Below, piece after piece: positions 9,299 to 18,882 of a stretch of DNA of 47,824 bases; the first letter of the stretch is position 1; every line of letters begins with the position of its first letter. This stretch comes from Sphingobacteriaceae bacterium. GTDB taxonomy: Bacteria > Bacteroidota > Bacteroidia > B-17B0 > Aurantibacillaceae. Location: NCBI GenBank assembly GCA_947457335.1, contig CANGWA010000003.1:1-47824 (forward strand), written 5' to 3'. The notes under the pieces are model-generated. The model ran no database searches, was not told where the DNA came from, and worked only from the letters and a program-made list of their open reading frames with translations. The translations under genes and the position numbers were made by a program.

Positions 9299-10552
9299 TT
9301 AGGGATTATACTTCCGGATGACCACAGCGGCATTGTGTCCGCCAAAACCAAATGTGTTACTGATGGCAACATTAACAGTGCGCTTTTGAGAGGCGTTCAA
9401 TGTCAAGTTAAGCGCCGGATCAATTTCAGGATCTGGGTTTTCGTGGTTGATTGTTGGTGGTACGGCATCGTTTTGCACGGCAAGAATCGTTGCAATACCT
9501 TCAATTGCGCCAGCAGCACCGAGTAGATGGCCGGTCATGCTCTTAGTTGAGCTAATGTTTAGTTTGTAGGCGTGTTGACCAAAAACATTTTGGATTGCTT
9601 TCAACTCTGCCACATCCCCAAGCGGGGTACTGGTGCCGTGGGTGTTGATGTAGTCAACTGCCTCTGGGGTTATGCCCGCATCGCGCAGTGCGCGGTTCAT
9701 TACCAAGGTTGCACCCAATCCTTCCGGATGTGGAGCTGTTATGTGGTGTGCGTCAGCGCTCATGCCGCCGCCAATGATCTCAGCGTAAATTTTGGCACCT
9801 CTAGCCAGGGCGTGTTCTAATTCTTCCAACACAATTGCTCCGCCACCTTCACCGAGTACAAACCCATCGCGTTCTTTGTCGTAAGGACGAGATGCTTTAT
9901 CCGGGAAATCGTTACGGGTACTCATGGCTTGACAAGCGTTGAATCCTCCCATACCACTTTCATTAATGGCAGCTTCTGAACCACCTGAAATGATGGCAAC
10001 AGCTTTACCTAAACGGATGTAGTTAAACGCATCAATCAATGCATTGGTAGAAGAGGCACAAGCCGAGACGGTTGTAAAGTTTGGTCCACGCAAACCAAAC
10101 CGCATGGAGATATGACCGCTACAGATATCAGCAATCATTTTTGGAATAAAGAAAGGGTTGAAGCGGGGTGTACCATCGCCTTTTGCAAACGCAAACGTTT
10201 CCGTTTGAAATGTGTCCAAGCCACCGATACCGCTGCCCCAGATCACACCCACCTCGTTAAGGTCAACACTTCCTTGGTCCAATCCGCTATCCCTGAATGC
10301 CTGCTCGCTTGCGGCAATGCCGTACCACGAGAAGGCATCCAGTTTGCGGGCTTCTTTCTTTTCGAAGTAATCTTCAGGATTAAAACCTTTTACTTCACAC
10401 GCAAAGCGTGTTTTGAACTTAGACGCGTCAAAGCGGGTAATGGGTGCAGCACCACTCACGCCATTAAGGAGATTCTGCCAATAATCAGAGACTGAATTAC
10501 CCAATGGAGTAATAGCACCGAGTCCGGTAACCACAACACGTTTCAGTTGCAT
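9299..10552 (-). CDS. fabF: beta-ketoacyl-ACP synthase II
   Basis: MQLKRVVVTGLGAITPLGN start. Active-site TVSACASSTNAL, NTHGTSTPLGD, SMTGHLLGAAGA. Confidence 0.97.
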   Translation of the reverse strand: MQLKRVVVTGLGAITPLGNSVSDYWQNLLNGVSGAAPITRFDASKFKTRFACEVKGFNPEDYFEKKEARKLDAFSWYGIAASEQAFRDSGLDQGSVDLNEVGVIWGSGIGGLDTFQTETFAFAKGDGTPRFNPFFIPKMIADICSGHISMRFGLRGPNFTTVSACASSTNALIDAFNYIRLGKAVAIISGGSEAAINESGMGGFNACQAMSTRNDFPDKASRPYDKERDGFVLGEGGGAIVLEELEHALARGAKIYAEIIGGGMSADAHHITAPHPEGLGATLVMNRALRDAGITPEAVDYINTHGTSTPLGDVAELKAIQNVFGQHAYKLNISSTKSMTGHLLGAAGAIEGIATILAVQNDAVPPTINHENPDPEIDPALNLTLNASQKRTVNVAISNTFGFGGHNAAVVIRKYNP

Positions 10553-10564
10553 AAGTAAAAGAAA

Positions 10565-10804
10565 TTAGTTTTTAGCGTTTGCTTCGATGTAGGCAATGGC
10601 GTCACCAACGGTGCCGATCTTTTCAGCCTGCTCGTCAGGAATTGCAATATTGAACTCCTTTTCGAATTCCATAATCAACTCTACAGTATCCAATGAGTCA
10701 GCTCCAAGGTCGTTGGTGAAGCTGGCAGTTGGAGTTACTTCTTTTTCATCAACGCCCAATTTGTCTACGATGATGGATTTCACTTTGCTTGAAATGTCAG
10801 ACAT
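10565..10804 (-). CDS. acpP: acyl carrier protein
   Basis: 79 aa with [15 protein letters not shown] phosphopantetheine site. Directly upstream of fabF. Confidence 0.97.
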   Translation of the reverse strand: MSDISSKVKSIIVDKLGVDEKEVTPTASFTNDLGADSLDTVELIMEFEKEFNIAIPDEQAEKIGTVGDAIAYIEANAKN

Positions 10805-10828
10805 TCTTCTAGAATTTTAAATTTGCCA

Positions 10829-10857
10829 CAAAAATAGAAATATCGGCTCTAAAACAA
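10829..10857 (-). promoter_or_regulatory. Bacteroidota-type promoter for acpP-fabF-rnc
   Basis: On the minus strand TTG, N18, TATTTTTG, matching the -33 TTG / -7 TAnnTTTG consensus, 24 nt upstream of acpP ATG. Confidence 0.6.
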
Positions 10858-10861
10858 AATT

Positions 10862-12052
10862 TTAAGAGGGGCTTTTAACCAGCAAAGCCATGTAAAACCC
10901 GTCAAACCCTGAAGATGGGAGCAACGTGCTGTCTTTCAGTAGTTTAAATTCTGGATGGCTCTCTAAAAAGGCGTTTACCTGATTTTCGTTCTCCGAAGGA
11001 AAAACGCTGCACGTGCTGTAAACGAGTGTCCCGCCCGGTTTAACCATCCCAGAATATTCGTTAAGTATTTGATTTTGAGTAGATTTTGTTCTTTCTAGGG
11101 ATTCTTCCGATAGTTTCCACTTGGCATCGGGGTTGCGTCGAAAAACGCCACTTCCGCTGCAGGGAACATCCAAAAGCACTTTATCTGCACTGTTTTTCAT
11201 GGAGGCAATGGTATCTTTTTCAATGAGTCGGGTAGTGATTTGGTGGACACCTGCTCTTTTTGCCCGTTTTTTCAGCTCATCCAATTTCCACTGCTCTACA
11301 TCCATACTCACAATACGTCCCTTGTTTTGCATTAACGCTGCCAATTGTAGGGATTTTCCTCCTGCTCCTGCGCAGGCGTCAACCACTACTTCGCCTGCAT
11401 GCGGCGCTAAAAACAGTCCGATTTGTTGAGAGCCTGCATCCTGCACTTCTATCCATCCTTCAGAAAAGGCTTCCGTTTTAAAAATGTTGGCTCGGTTCTT
11501 CAAAACCAGTGCGTGGTTGATTCCCAGCACGGCTTCTGCAACAATACGGTCCTTTGCTAGACTCGCTATCACTTTCTCCGGTGTTGCTTTTAGCGTGTTC
11601 ACTCGCAAAAACACCCGTGCTTGTTCATTCATCGCGGTGGCTTCTTGTTCCCAAACCGCCGGGGTGAGTTCCCTTGCACCTAGTTCCCACAACCAATCGG
11701 GAAAAGATTGTGCAATCACTGCATTGGTTTCTAGTTTAGCTTTGTGCTTTTTAATGGCTTCAGGGTGCACATCCACAAACTCCTGCCAAGCGGGCAATTC
11801 GTAATCGTGCACGACCAACCAAATAGCCATCATGAACCAATAATTGTTTTTTGATCCCGCTAACTCACTGTACAAACGGTAATACCTAACAATGTCATAA
11901 ACGCTTTCAGCGACCATGCGCCGATCGCGGCTGCCCCATTTAGGATTTTGTTTGAAAGTGCGTTCAAGCACTCTATCGGCGTACCTTTTTTCGGTAAAGA
12001 TTTCCTTTAGTGCAACGGCAGTGGCCTGCACCAGGTGTTTGTGTAATTTCAT
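10862..12052 (-). CDS. RsmB/NOP-family class I SAM-dependent RNA methyltransferase
   Basis: VVDACAGAGGKSLQLA SAM motif, LLDVPCSGSGVFRRNPD and STCSVFPSENENQV catalytic motifs. Confidence 0.92.
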   Translation of the reverse strand: MKLHKHLVQATAVALKEIFTEKRYADRVLERTFKQNPKWGSRDRRMVAESVYDIVRYYRLYSELAGSKNNYWFMMAIWLVVHDYELPAWQEFVDVHPEAIKKHKAKLETNAVIAQSFPDWLWELGARELTPAVWEQEATAMNEQARVFLRVNTLKATPEKVIASLAKDRIVAEAVLGINHALVLKNRANIFKTEAFSEGWIEVQDAGSQQIGLFLAPHAGEVVVDACAGAGGKSLQLAALMQNKGRIVSMDVEQWKLDELKKRAKRAGVHQITTRLIEKDTIASMKNSADKVLLDVPCSGSGVFRRNPDAKWKLSEESLERTKSTQNQILNEYSGMVKPGGTLVYSTCSVFPSENENQVNAFLESHPEFKLLKDSTLLPSSGFDGFYMALLVKSPS

Positions 12053-12054
12053 AG

Positions 12055-14823
12055 TTAACGGGCTACCTGGAAGTAGCCTTTTATTGTGCGTTTGACGATG
12101 CCCTTTAAGCGGGGCTCGTACACATCACAAATATAAAAGAAGGTGCCTGAACTCACAGGAAGATTACTCATGCGGCTCACACCGTCCCATTGAAAATAGG
12201 GGTCTTTTGAGTTGTACACGGTATTCCCCCAACGGTCGTAGATGGTAATGTTGATGGAATGAATTTGACGCACCTTAATCGCTTTAAAGGTTTCATTCAC
12301 ATTGTCGTCGTTTGGGGTAAAGATGTTGGGTAATTCAAACTCGGGACAATTGTCAATACAATAATCCGTGACTTGTTCGCTCATGTTGCCCGACGAATCG
12401 ATGGCCACAATTTTATAACAACCTGCAATGAGTGGATTGGCATCGGGAATGAACTTGAGTTCCATCGTGGTGGTGTAGCTAGCCAATTTATTGTATGCTA
12501 CTCCTAACGTGGATTTAAAATACAAATCATAGGCCACCACATCGTCTGACCGGGTCGAGTCATTACAGGTTAACCGCACATCGTTCCATTCTACCTTCAC
12601 AAATCCCGTTTGACAATCGGCGCTAATGGTAATGGTAGGGGCACACGGCGGTATGAGATCTACAGCTTTTGCGCAGGCTTCTTGTGAACGATTGACTAAT
12701 GGATGCACGAGGGATGTGTCTGAATAGCGGCCCTCGCTTTCTACATAGTAGCAATAAGTGAAGCGATTAACAATGTTGTCGTTGTCTGTGTAGTTGGTAA
12801 GGCTGGTGGTTGCTATAACAGAGTAAGTACTGCTTCCAGGGTTTTTCTTGTAAACAGTGTATTTATAATTGTTCCACGGTGTTTTAGAACTCCAACTCAA
12901 TGTTATTTTTCGATCGCCCGGTGTTGGCGTCAGAAAAATAGAAGTGGCTTTTTGTGAATCGCCAATGTAATCTTCACCCGAGCTCAACCGCAAGGTATAA
13001 ACATGAATGGTGTCGGAGGTGTTAACCCCGCTGTGCGTAAAGGTTAAGGGTAATCCAAGAATGCTTTTTGCTGTATATGTTTGGACCAAAATGCTGCTAT
13101 TACCACGCCAATGAAGGACTTCCAGCTTGAAAGGTCCTTTGTAGACCGAGGTGTCGAGATTGTCTTTGTCTAGAACAGGTCGGGTCCATCTTAAACCAAC
13201 ACTGCCTGTTGCTGCGGTGCTGAGTATGTCCACATTGAGAATAACAGGTACGTTCCGTCGTAGCTTAGTGCAGTATTGGGTGCCACTATAGGTCACTGCT
13301 CCATCTTTATACACGGCAAGGACGATATAGGAATAATTTTGCCCCACTACTAGACCTTCACCATTATTGGTATCGACATATTCTGTGCTTGTCGCTGCCG
13401 TTTCTGCTACCAAGGTAAAGCCAAACGATTCGGGCAAGGAGGTTTGACAAGGAGAGGGGCTGTAGGTGGCACAATCATTTTTGCGATATACTTTAAACGC
13501 AACAATTGGATTGTTGGTGGGATTGCACGGTGCGCCAGTCCAGCTAATCTTAATATTAGACCCTTGTGGGGTAGCAGTCAAGTTTTTAATAGCAGGAGCA
13601 ACTACTTTGATGTTAAAGCTAGAGAAAGAAACCTGGTTAACGGGACTTCCCTTATCGCTTGCTTTAAAGGTTGCTTGAAAAGGAATACTTCGGATATGGC
13701 TGCAACTGGTGGGCCATTCGAATTTAGCTGTGAAACTTCCTCCAGCAGGTATGGAGCTAGACAGTGGCGCTAGCGATGCAAGAGGAACGGCTGTGTTGAA
13801 AGGCCCACCGCCTCCTTCGAGGGTTACCAATCCGCCTTCAGCATCTCTAACCACAACATTCTTTTGCACCACGGTTCCTGCTTCCACACACGTGTCTTTC
13901 GGGACCACAATTACAGGAGGTGAATTATTAGGACACGCTTCCACAATTACCTGCATGTCGCGCAGCACATACCCAATCAATTCATAATTATCCGACGTGT
14001 TCTTTCGCCATTCTTTTACAATGAAGGCGATGTTGTATTGTCCTTGTGTTTGAGGGGTGCACCAACTTAATAGTCCAGTCGAAGCGCTAATACCAAACGA
14101 CCCATTGGGACCCGGGTAGGGAAAGGTGTAGCCAGTTGCCGCCTCTCCATTGGCGCCGCGCGAGGTGGTAATTTCATAACTCAGGCTGTCTTTCAAATCG
14201 GGGTCGTAGGCCCCAGGGTTGTGCATGAAACAAGAATTTACACAAGCCTTATCCACTGGCGGAAAAGTAAATACTGGGGAGCTATTGGTGCCAGTAAAGC
14301 CATTAATAATGAGCAACGATTCAATGTAAAATGGCACATACAGGGAATTGGGAATATTCTGCACCTTGTCATTGCGATTGGGGTCTAACGAGCGAATCAC
14401 GTAACTACCGGGACCCGGGTAGGTGTGGGTGATGGTGTAAGTGTTTAGTTTTACACGGTAAGGTTCAATGCTGGTTGTTTGATTGATGATGATGGAGCCA
14501 CAGCCGATGGCCAAAGTGCCCAGGGTGCCGCATTTGCAACCACCCAGCGGACTACCGTTGATACGCGGGGCGATGCCTTTTTCGCCATCACCGAAGGAAA
14601 TGGTGTCAAGACAACGGTCTGCAATGCCATCTCCATCGTTTGTGTATTTTGTAACGGTGATGGAGTAGGTGTACACTTGCACGGTTACGCCGCCAACTAC
14701 TTTGGAAAAGGGAGCAATTCTCTTGTAGGTGATTTCACCGGCACGGTTGTGAGTGGCCAATGATAGCAAAGGCAGGAGGAGGATGGCAAGTAGGCACAGT
14801 AGGCGGTTCATGGTTTTATTCAA
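12055..14823 (-). CDS. large secreted protein with gliding-motility-associated (T9SS type B-like) C-terminal domain
   Basis: Signal peptide, Fn3-like repeats. C-terminus ELPNIFTPNDDNVNETF...ITIYDRWGNTVY...SGTFFYICDV...GYFQVAR. Confidence 0.9.
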   Translation of the reverse strand: MNKTMNRLLCLLAILLLPLLSLATHNRAGEITYKRIAPFSKVVGGVTVQVYTYSITVTKYTNDGDGIADRCLDTISFGDGEKGIAPRINGSPLGGCKCGTLGTLAIGCGSIIINQTTSIEPYRVKLNTYTITHTYPGPGSYVIRSLDPNRNDKVQNIPNSLYVPFYIESLLIINGFTGTNSSPVFTFPPVDKACVNSCFMHNPGAYDPDLKDSLSYEITTSRGANGEAATGYTFPYPGPNGSFGISASTGLLSWCTPQTQGQYNIAFIVKEWRKNTSDNYELIGYVLRDMQVIVEACPNNSPPVIVVPKDTCVEAGTVVQKNVVVRDAEGGLVTLEGGGGPFNTAVPLASLAPLSSSIPAGGSFTAKFEWPTSCSHIRSIPFQATFKASDKGSPVNQVSFSSFNIKVVAPAIKNLTATPQGSNIKISWTGAPCNPTNNPIVAFKVYRKNDCATYSPSPCQTSLPESFGFTLVAETAATSTEYVDTNNGEGLVVGQNYSYIVLAVYKDGAVTYSGTQYCTKLRRNVPVILNVDILSTAATGSVGLRWTRPVLDKDNLDTSVYKGPFKLEVLHWRGNSSILVQTYTAKSILGLPLTFTHSGVNTSDTIHVYTLRLSSGEDYIGDSQKATSIFLTPTPGDRKITLSWSSKTPWNNYKYTVYKKNPGSSTYSVIATTSLTNYTDNDNIVNRFTYCYYVESEGRYSDTSLVHPLVNRSQEACAKAVDLIPPCAPTITISADCQTGFVKVEWNDVRLTCNDSTRSDDVVAYDLYFKSTLGVAYNKLASYTTTMELKFIPDANPLIAGCYKIVAIDSSGNMSEQVTDYCIDNCPEFELPNIFTPNDDNVNETFKAIKVRQIHSINITIYDRWGNTVYNSKDPYFQWDGVSRMSNLPVSSGTFFYICDVYEPRLKGIVKRTIKGYFQVAR

Positions 14824-16690
14824 TTACGATCCGGTGTTGCAGTTGTGTTTGACCGCTACCGGTCACTTTCAGTATATAAACGCCAGAACTTAGTGTTTCA
14901 GTATTAAAAGAAAATTCAGACACGCTGGCTTTTACCAAATCGCGGTAAAGGGGTGTTATCAAACGTCCTTGTAAATCATACAGTTCGATGTTGAGGTACT
15001 CGGGACGGGGCAAATTAATTTCAATTGAAAAGCGTTTTGGAGCAGGATTTGGGAACACCTTCATGTCATTGGTTGCTGCCACGTTCTGTTCAGCAATGCC
15101 TACGTGTGTGCTGTCGTGGGTGAATATTTGTGCCACCCATGCCCCATGCGCCTTCGGGTAATTGGCACTGTATGCATAAGCGTAGTAACCACTCATCCAC
15201 ACTTCGCCTGGTTTGTTATAGCGGCGCTGTGAGCCGCTGTAGTCGCCCCAACGCTCAAGATTGCCCAGTAAGAGATCAACATAATTAAGGCCGTTTTTGA
15301 TGCGCAGTACGGGCGAAAAATTCCCGGCACCATCGGCTTGAATGGCAGAAATGCCCGTGAACACTTTTGGCGAACTGTGGTCAAAATTGATGACAGCGGA
15401 ATTGTCGAGTGGACCTACACCGGAGTAGGATATGTTCGGATAAGCAAAGTCCATCGTATCGTTCTTAAGTATATATCCAGTTACCGACGGCGTTGATTGT
15501 GGATTTGAAATAACGCCATAATAAACGCTGCAGAGGTTGTTGGCCGGGTTCTTCGTATTGTGCACGTACTGTATCCATCCATTCTCATAAAATGCTCCTA
15601 AGTTCCTGCAGTCGTTAGTGGCAAGCGACTGGGTGGCGAGGGATTGTCGTCCATCAGGCGGAAAAACGTAAGGGGTGGGCGTTTTCATGACCTTCGCCGT
15701 TACTGTTAGGCCTGGTGCTCCAATGGTATCGGTAATGTTCACCAAGAAAACGGAGTCGTTAGATGAGGCAAGGTTACGGTTGGATAAAAAGTACATATTT
15801 GGTCCGTAAAACTTACTCCCGCCTTTAACTGGACAAAGGTTACGAATGGCTTTACCGTTGTATTTGATGTTGGAATGTAACAAAGAGCCAAGCGGTTTAC
15901 CAGCATAACCACTGTCCTTGCGCATTTGCCACACAATGGTTTCTACGAAGCCAGTTTGCCACGAGCTATCGTTGTATAACAAATTGATGGATAGAAAAAG
16001 TTCCTTTTTCGACATGGCAATCATGGGATAATCTGACCATAGGTGGTTGTTGAGCGGGTTGCCGGGGAGGACGTATAAGTTCCATTGTCCAAATGGATCG
16101 TTGGTTTTCGTAAACCCGACCACAATTTTGCTCGTACTATCTTCTGCACCCACCATGGTAATGAGCGCAAAACGATCGTTATCTGGATCATATATGACCT
16201 TTGGATCAAACTCACGGTGGTAGCTGTTAACAGGATTGGTAAAGCCTGCTAAAGTCCTGCTGACATTTTGGTTGGTGGCTGAATTGCGAATGAGAATGTT
16301 GGTATTGACAACAGAAATAAAAATGGCAGAGTCGTTTACGGCCATGTCGTTGTCGTTGGGGGTGCTAACGCCCCAGCCATTTGCGAAGGCGCTGTAGCCC
16401 GTTTTTAATGCAGGCAAGGTATAGGAAGCTGCAGCCGCCTTTTTCATTTCGGTTTGCGTGGCCGGCGAAGAAGGCTTGTTGCCACCTTGACGGGGCATTT
16501 CGCGCACGAGTAAGTTGGGACTGAAGGGGTCTTGAATATTTCGAAACTCAACAACTGCGCTGGGTTGGATGGTGAAGTAGGTTTGTTTCGGCTGATTGGA
16601 TTTTGCCGACGGCGCACTTGGCTGAGCAGCGCTTGTTAAAACGAAAAAGCTCATTACCAATAAAGAATGGATGCGTTGCAAACCTGTCAT
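14816..16690 (-). CDS. secreted protein with T9SS type A sorting domain
   Basis: Signal peptide (MTGLQRIHSLLVMSFFVLTSAAQ). C-terminus KVFPNPAPKRFSIEI...IELYDLQGRLI...LSSGVYILKVTG. Confidence 0.88.
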   Translation of the reverse strand: MTGLQRIHSLLVMSFFVLTSAAQPSAPSAKSNQPKQTYFTIQPSAVVEFRNIQDPFSPNLLVREMPRQGGNKPSSPATQTEMKKAAAASYTLPALKTGYSAFANGWGVSTPNDNDMAVNDSAIFISVVNTNILIRNSATNQNVSRTLAGFTNPVNSYHREFDPKVIYDPDNDRFALITMVGAEDSTSKIVVGFTKTNDPFGQWNLYVLPGNPLNNHLWSDYPMIAMSKKELFLSINLLYNDSSWQTGFVETIVWQMRKDSGYAGKPLGSLLHSNIKYNGKAIRNLCPVKGGSKFYGPNMYFLSNRNLASSNDSVFLVNITDTIGAPGLTVTAKVMKTPTPYVFPPDGRQSLATQSLATNDCRNLGAFYENGWIQYVHNTKNPANNLCSVYYGVISNPQSTPSVTGYILKNDTMDFAYPNISYSGVGPLDNSAVINFDHSSPKVFTGISAIQADGAGNFSPVLRIKNGLNYVDLLLGNLERWGDYSGSQRRYNKPGEVWMSGYYAYAYSANYPKAHGAWVAQIFTHDSTHVGIAEQNVAATNDMKVFPNPAPKRFSIEINLPRPEYLNIELYDLQGRLITPLYRDLVKASVSEFSFNTETLSSGVYILKVTGSGQTQLQHRIVIE

Positions 16691-16864
16691 ATTTTTTATC
16701 TTAAGGAGAATAAAATTAATCAAAATAAATGTCTGTTTGAGCAGTTTTACACAATTTAGGCCCTACAAAAATGGGCCTTAGTCGCAAGGTTTTTATTATT
16801 AAATCGACAACTGGCAGGATATTTTATATAATTTTGGCCTTTTTAGATTTAGAATCCCTTCTCA

Positions 16865-18814
16865 ATGGGAGCAAACAATCACGGCCATTTAAGTAAAATC
16901 ACCCTTGGAGGGTTACTGGTAACCCTTGGAATTATTTACGGTGATATTGGAACTTCTCCATTGTATGTAATGAAATCCATTGTTGGGGAAGGCGCCATCG
17001 ATCCTCGAAAAATCATTGGCGGGATGTCCTTGATCTTTTGGACGCTAACCTTACAAACAACTGTCAAGTATGTCATCTTTACACTGCGTGCGGATAACAA
17101 GGGTGAGGGCGGAATTTTTGCGCTCTATGCGCTCATTAAACGCGCCAAACGCAAATGGTTGATTTACCCAGCCATCATCGGTGGGTGTTGTATTCTGGGG
17201 GAAGGCATCATTACTCCACCCATCTCCGTTTCATCTGCTGTTGAAGGGTTGAAACTAGTAAAGGGACTCGAGCACATTCCCACCATTCCAATTGTTATCT
17301 CCATTATTACTGGTTTATTTTTTATTCAGCAATTTGGAACCAAGTTTATAGGGCGCTTTTTCGGCCCCATCATGCTCATTTGGTTCTTAATGTTGGGGGT
17401 CATGGGGATTGGTAACATGGCCACAAACATCTCTGTTTTAAAGGCCTTGAATCCATGGTATGGCATTGATTTGTTGATGAATTATCCCAAAGGATTTTGG
17501 CTACTCGGTGCTGTCTTTCTTTGCACTACCGGGGCAGAAGCCTTGTATTCCGATATGGGGCATTGTGGTAGACAAAACATTCGTATCAGTTGGATATTTG
17601 TAAAGTCCATGCTGGTATTAAACTACATGGGACAAACGGCTTGGTTACTGGGTCACAGTGGCGAAACGCTTTCAGGAAGAAACCCCTTTTACTCCATCAT
17701 GCCCGAATTTTTCTTGCCGGTCGGTATTGGCATTGCTACGATTGCCACTGTAGTGGCGTCACAAGCGCTCATTAGCGGCTCGTTCACGCTCATCAACGAA
17801 GCCATGCGTTTGAATTTTTGGCCGAAAGTTAAAGTAAAGTACCCAACAGAATTAAAGGGACAGTTGTACATTACCTCGATCAACTGGCTGCTGTACGCGG
17901 GTTGTGTGCTGGTGGTGTTATTCTTCAAAGAATCCTCACGCATGGAAGCTGCTTATGGCTTAACCATAATTCTAGGAATGATTATGTCGTCACGCCTCTT
18001 GGTTTTCTTCATGGTTTTGAAAAAATATCCCAAGTGGTTTACCAATATTTTCTCCTTGTCCTACATTGCTGTTGAAGGCACCTTCCTCGTGGCCTTGCTT
18101 GAAAAATTCATGCGTGGCGGTTACGTCACATTGATGATTGCCTTGGTGCTGGCCTTCGTCATGGCTAGCTGGTACGTGGCAAAAGAAATTAGAAGGCGTT
18201 ATGTTGACTTTGTGGATCTGGATAATTACAAACAATTGTTGGTGGAGTTGAGTGCAGATCCTTCCATACAAAAATATGCCACCCACTTGGTTTACATGAC
18301 CAGTGCTAATAATCCAAAAGAAATTGAGTCAAAAATCATTTACTCCATTTTACAAAAACGTCCCAAAAAGGCCGACATTTATTGGTTTGTGCACGTGGAC
18401 GTGGTGGACGAGCCTTATCGCTGCGAGTACAAGGTGATTAAGATCAACGATGACATTTTCCGTGTCGATTTCCGTTTGGGTTTCCGTGTGGCGCCACGTA
18501 TCAATTTGATGTTTAGAAAAGTGGTTCAAGACATGGTGCATAACCATGAAGTGGACATTACCAGCCGTTACGAATCGCTTAACCGCAACAACGTAATCGG
18601 TGATTTTAAATTTGTGGTGATTGAAAAATTCCTTTCGTATGAAAACGATCTGCCGCTGTTTGAAAAGGTAGTTCTGAATATTTACTTCTTCTTGAAACGC
18701 TTCAGTCTAAGTGAAGCCAGGGCATTCGGATTGGATAGTAGTTCTGTGAAAGTTGAGAAATTTCCGATGGTCATTAATCCACCAAAAGAGCTCAACTTGG
18801 TGCGCATCAACTAA
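16865..18814 (+). CDS. kup: KUP family potassium transporter
   Basis: LGIIYGDIGTSPLYV signature, GEGGIFALYAL, multi-TM, Kup-like C-terminal domain. Confidence 0.95.
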   Translation: MGANNHGHLSKITLGGLLVTLGIIYGDIGTSPLYVMKSIVGEGAIDPRKIIGGMSLIFWTLTLQTTVKYVIFTLRADNKGEGGIFALYALIKRAKRKWLIYPAIIGGCCILGEGIITPPISVSSAVEGLKLVKGLEHIPTIPIVISIITGLFFIQQFGTKFIGRFFGPIMLIWFLMLGVMGIGNMATNISVLKALNPWYGIDLLMNYPKGFWLLGAVFLCTTGAEALYSDMGHCGRQNIRISWIFVKSMLVLNYMGQTAWLLGHSGETLSGRNPFYSIMPEFFLPVGIGIATIATVVASQALISGSFTLINEAMRLNFWPKVKVKYPTELKGQLYITSINWLLYAGCVLVVLFFKESSRMEAAYGLTIILGMIMSSRLLVFFMVLKKYPKWFTNIFSLSYIAVEGTFLVALLEKFMRGGYVTLMIALVLAFVMASWYVAKEIRRRYVDFVDLDNYKQLLVELSADPSIQKYATHLVYMTSANNPKEIESKIIYSILQKRPKKADIYWFVHVDVVDEPYRCEYKVIKINDDIFRVDFRLGFRVAPRINLMFRKVVQDMVHNHEVDITSRYESLNRNNVIGDFKFVVIEKFLSYENDLPLFEKVVLNIYFFLKRFSLSEARAFGLDSSSVKVEKFPMVINPPKELNLVRIN

Positions 18815-18833
18815 TCGAACCGTTCACATTAAA

Positions 18834-18861
18834 AAAGGTCTTCTCAATGGAGAAGACCTTT
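18834..18861. terminator. bidirectional intrinsic terminator between kup and purH
   Basis: Perfect 12-bp stem AAAGGTCTTCTC-AATG-GAGAAGACCTTT flanked by A/T tracts between convergent genes. Confidence 0.85.
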
Positions 18862-18882
18862 ATCGTTTAAAATAGTTAGTGC

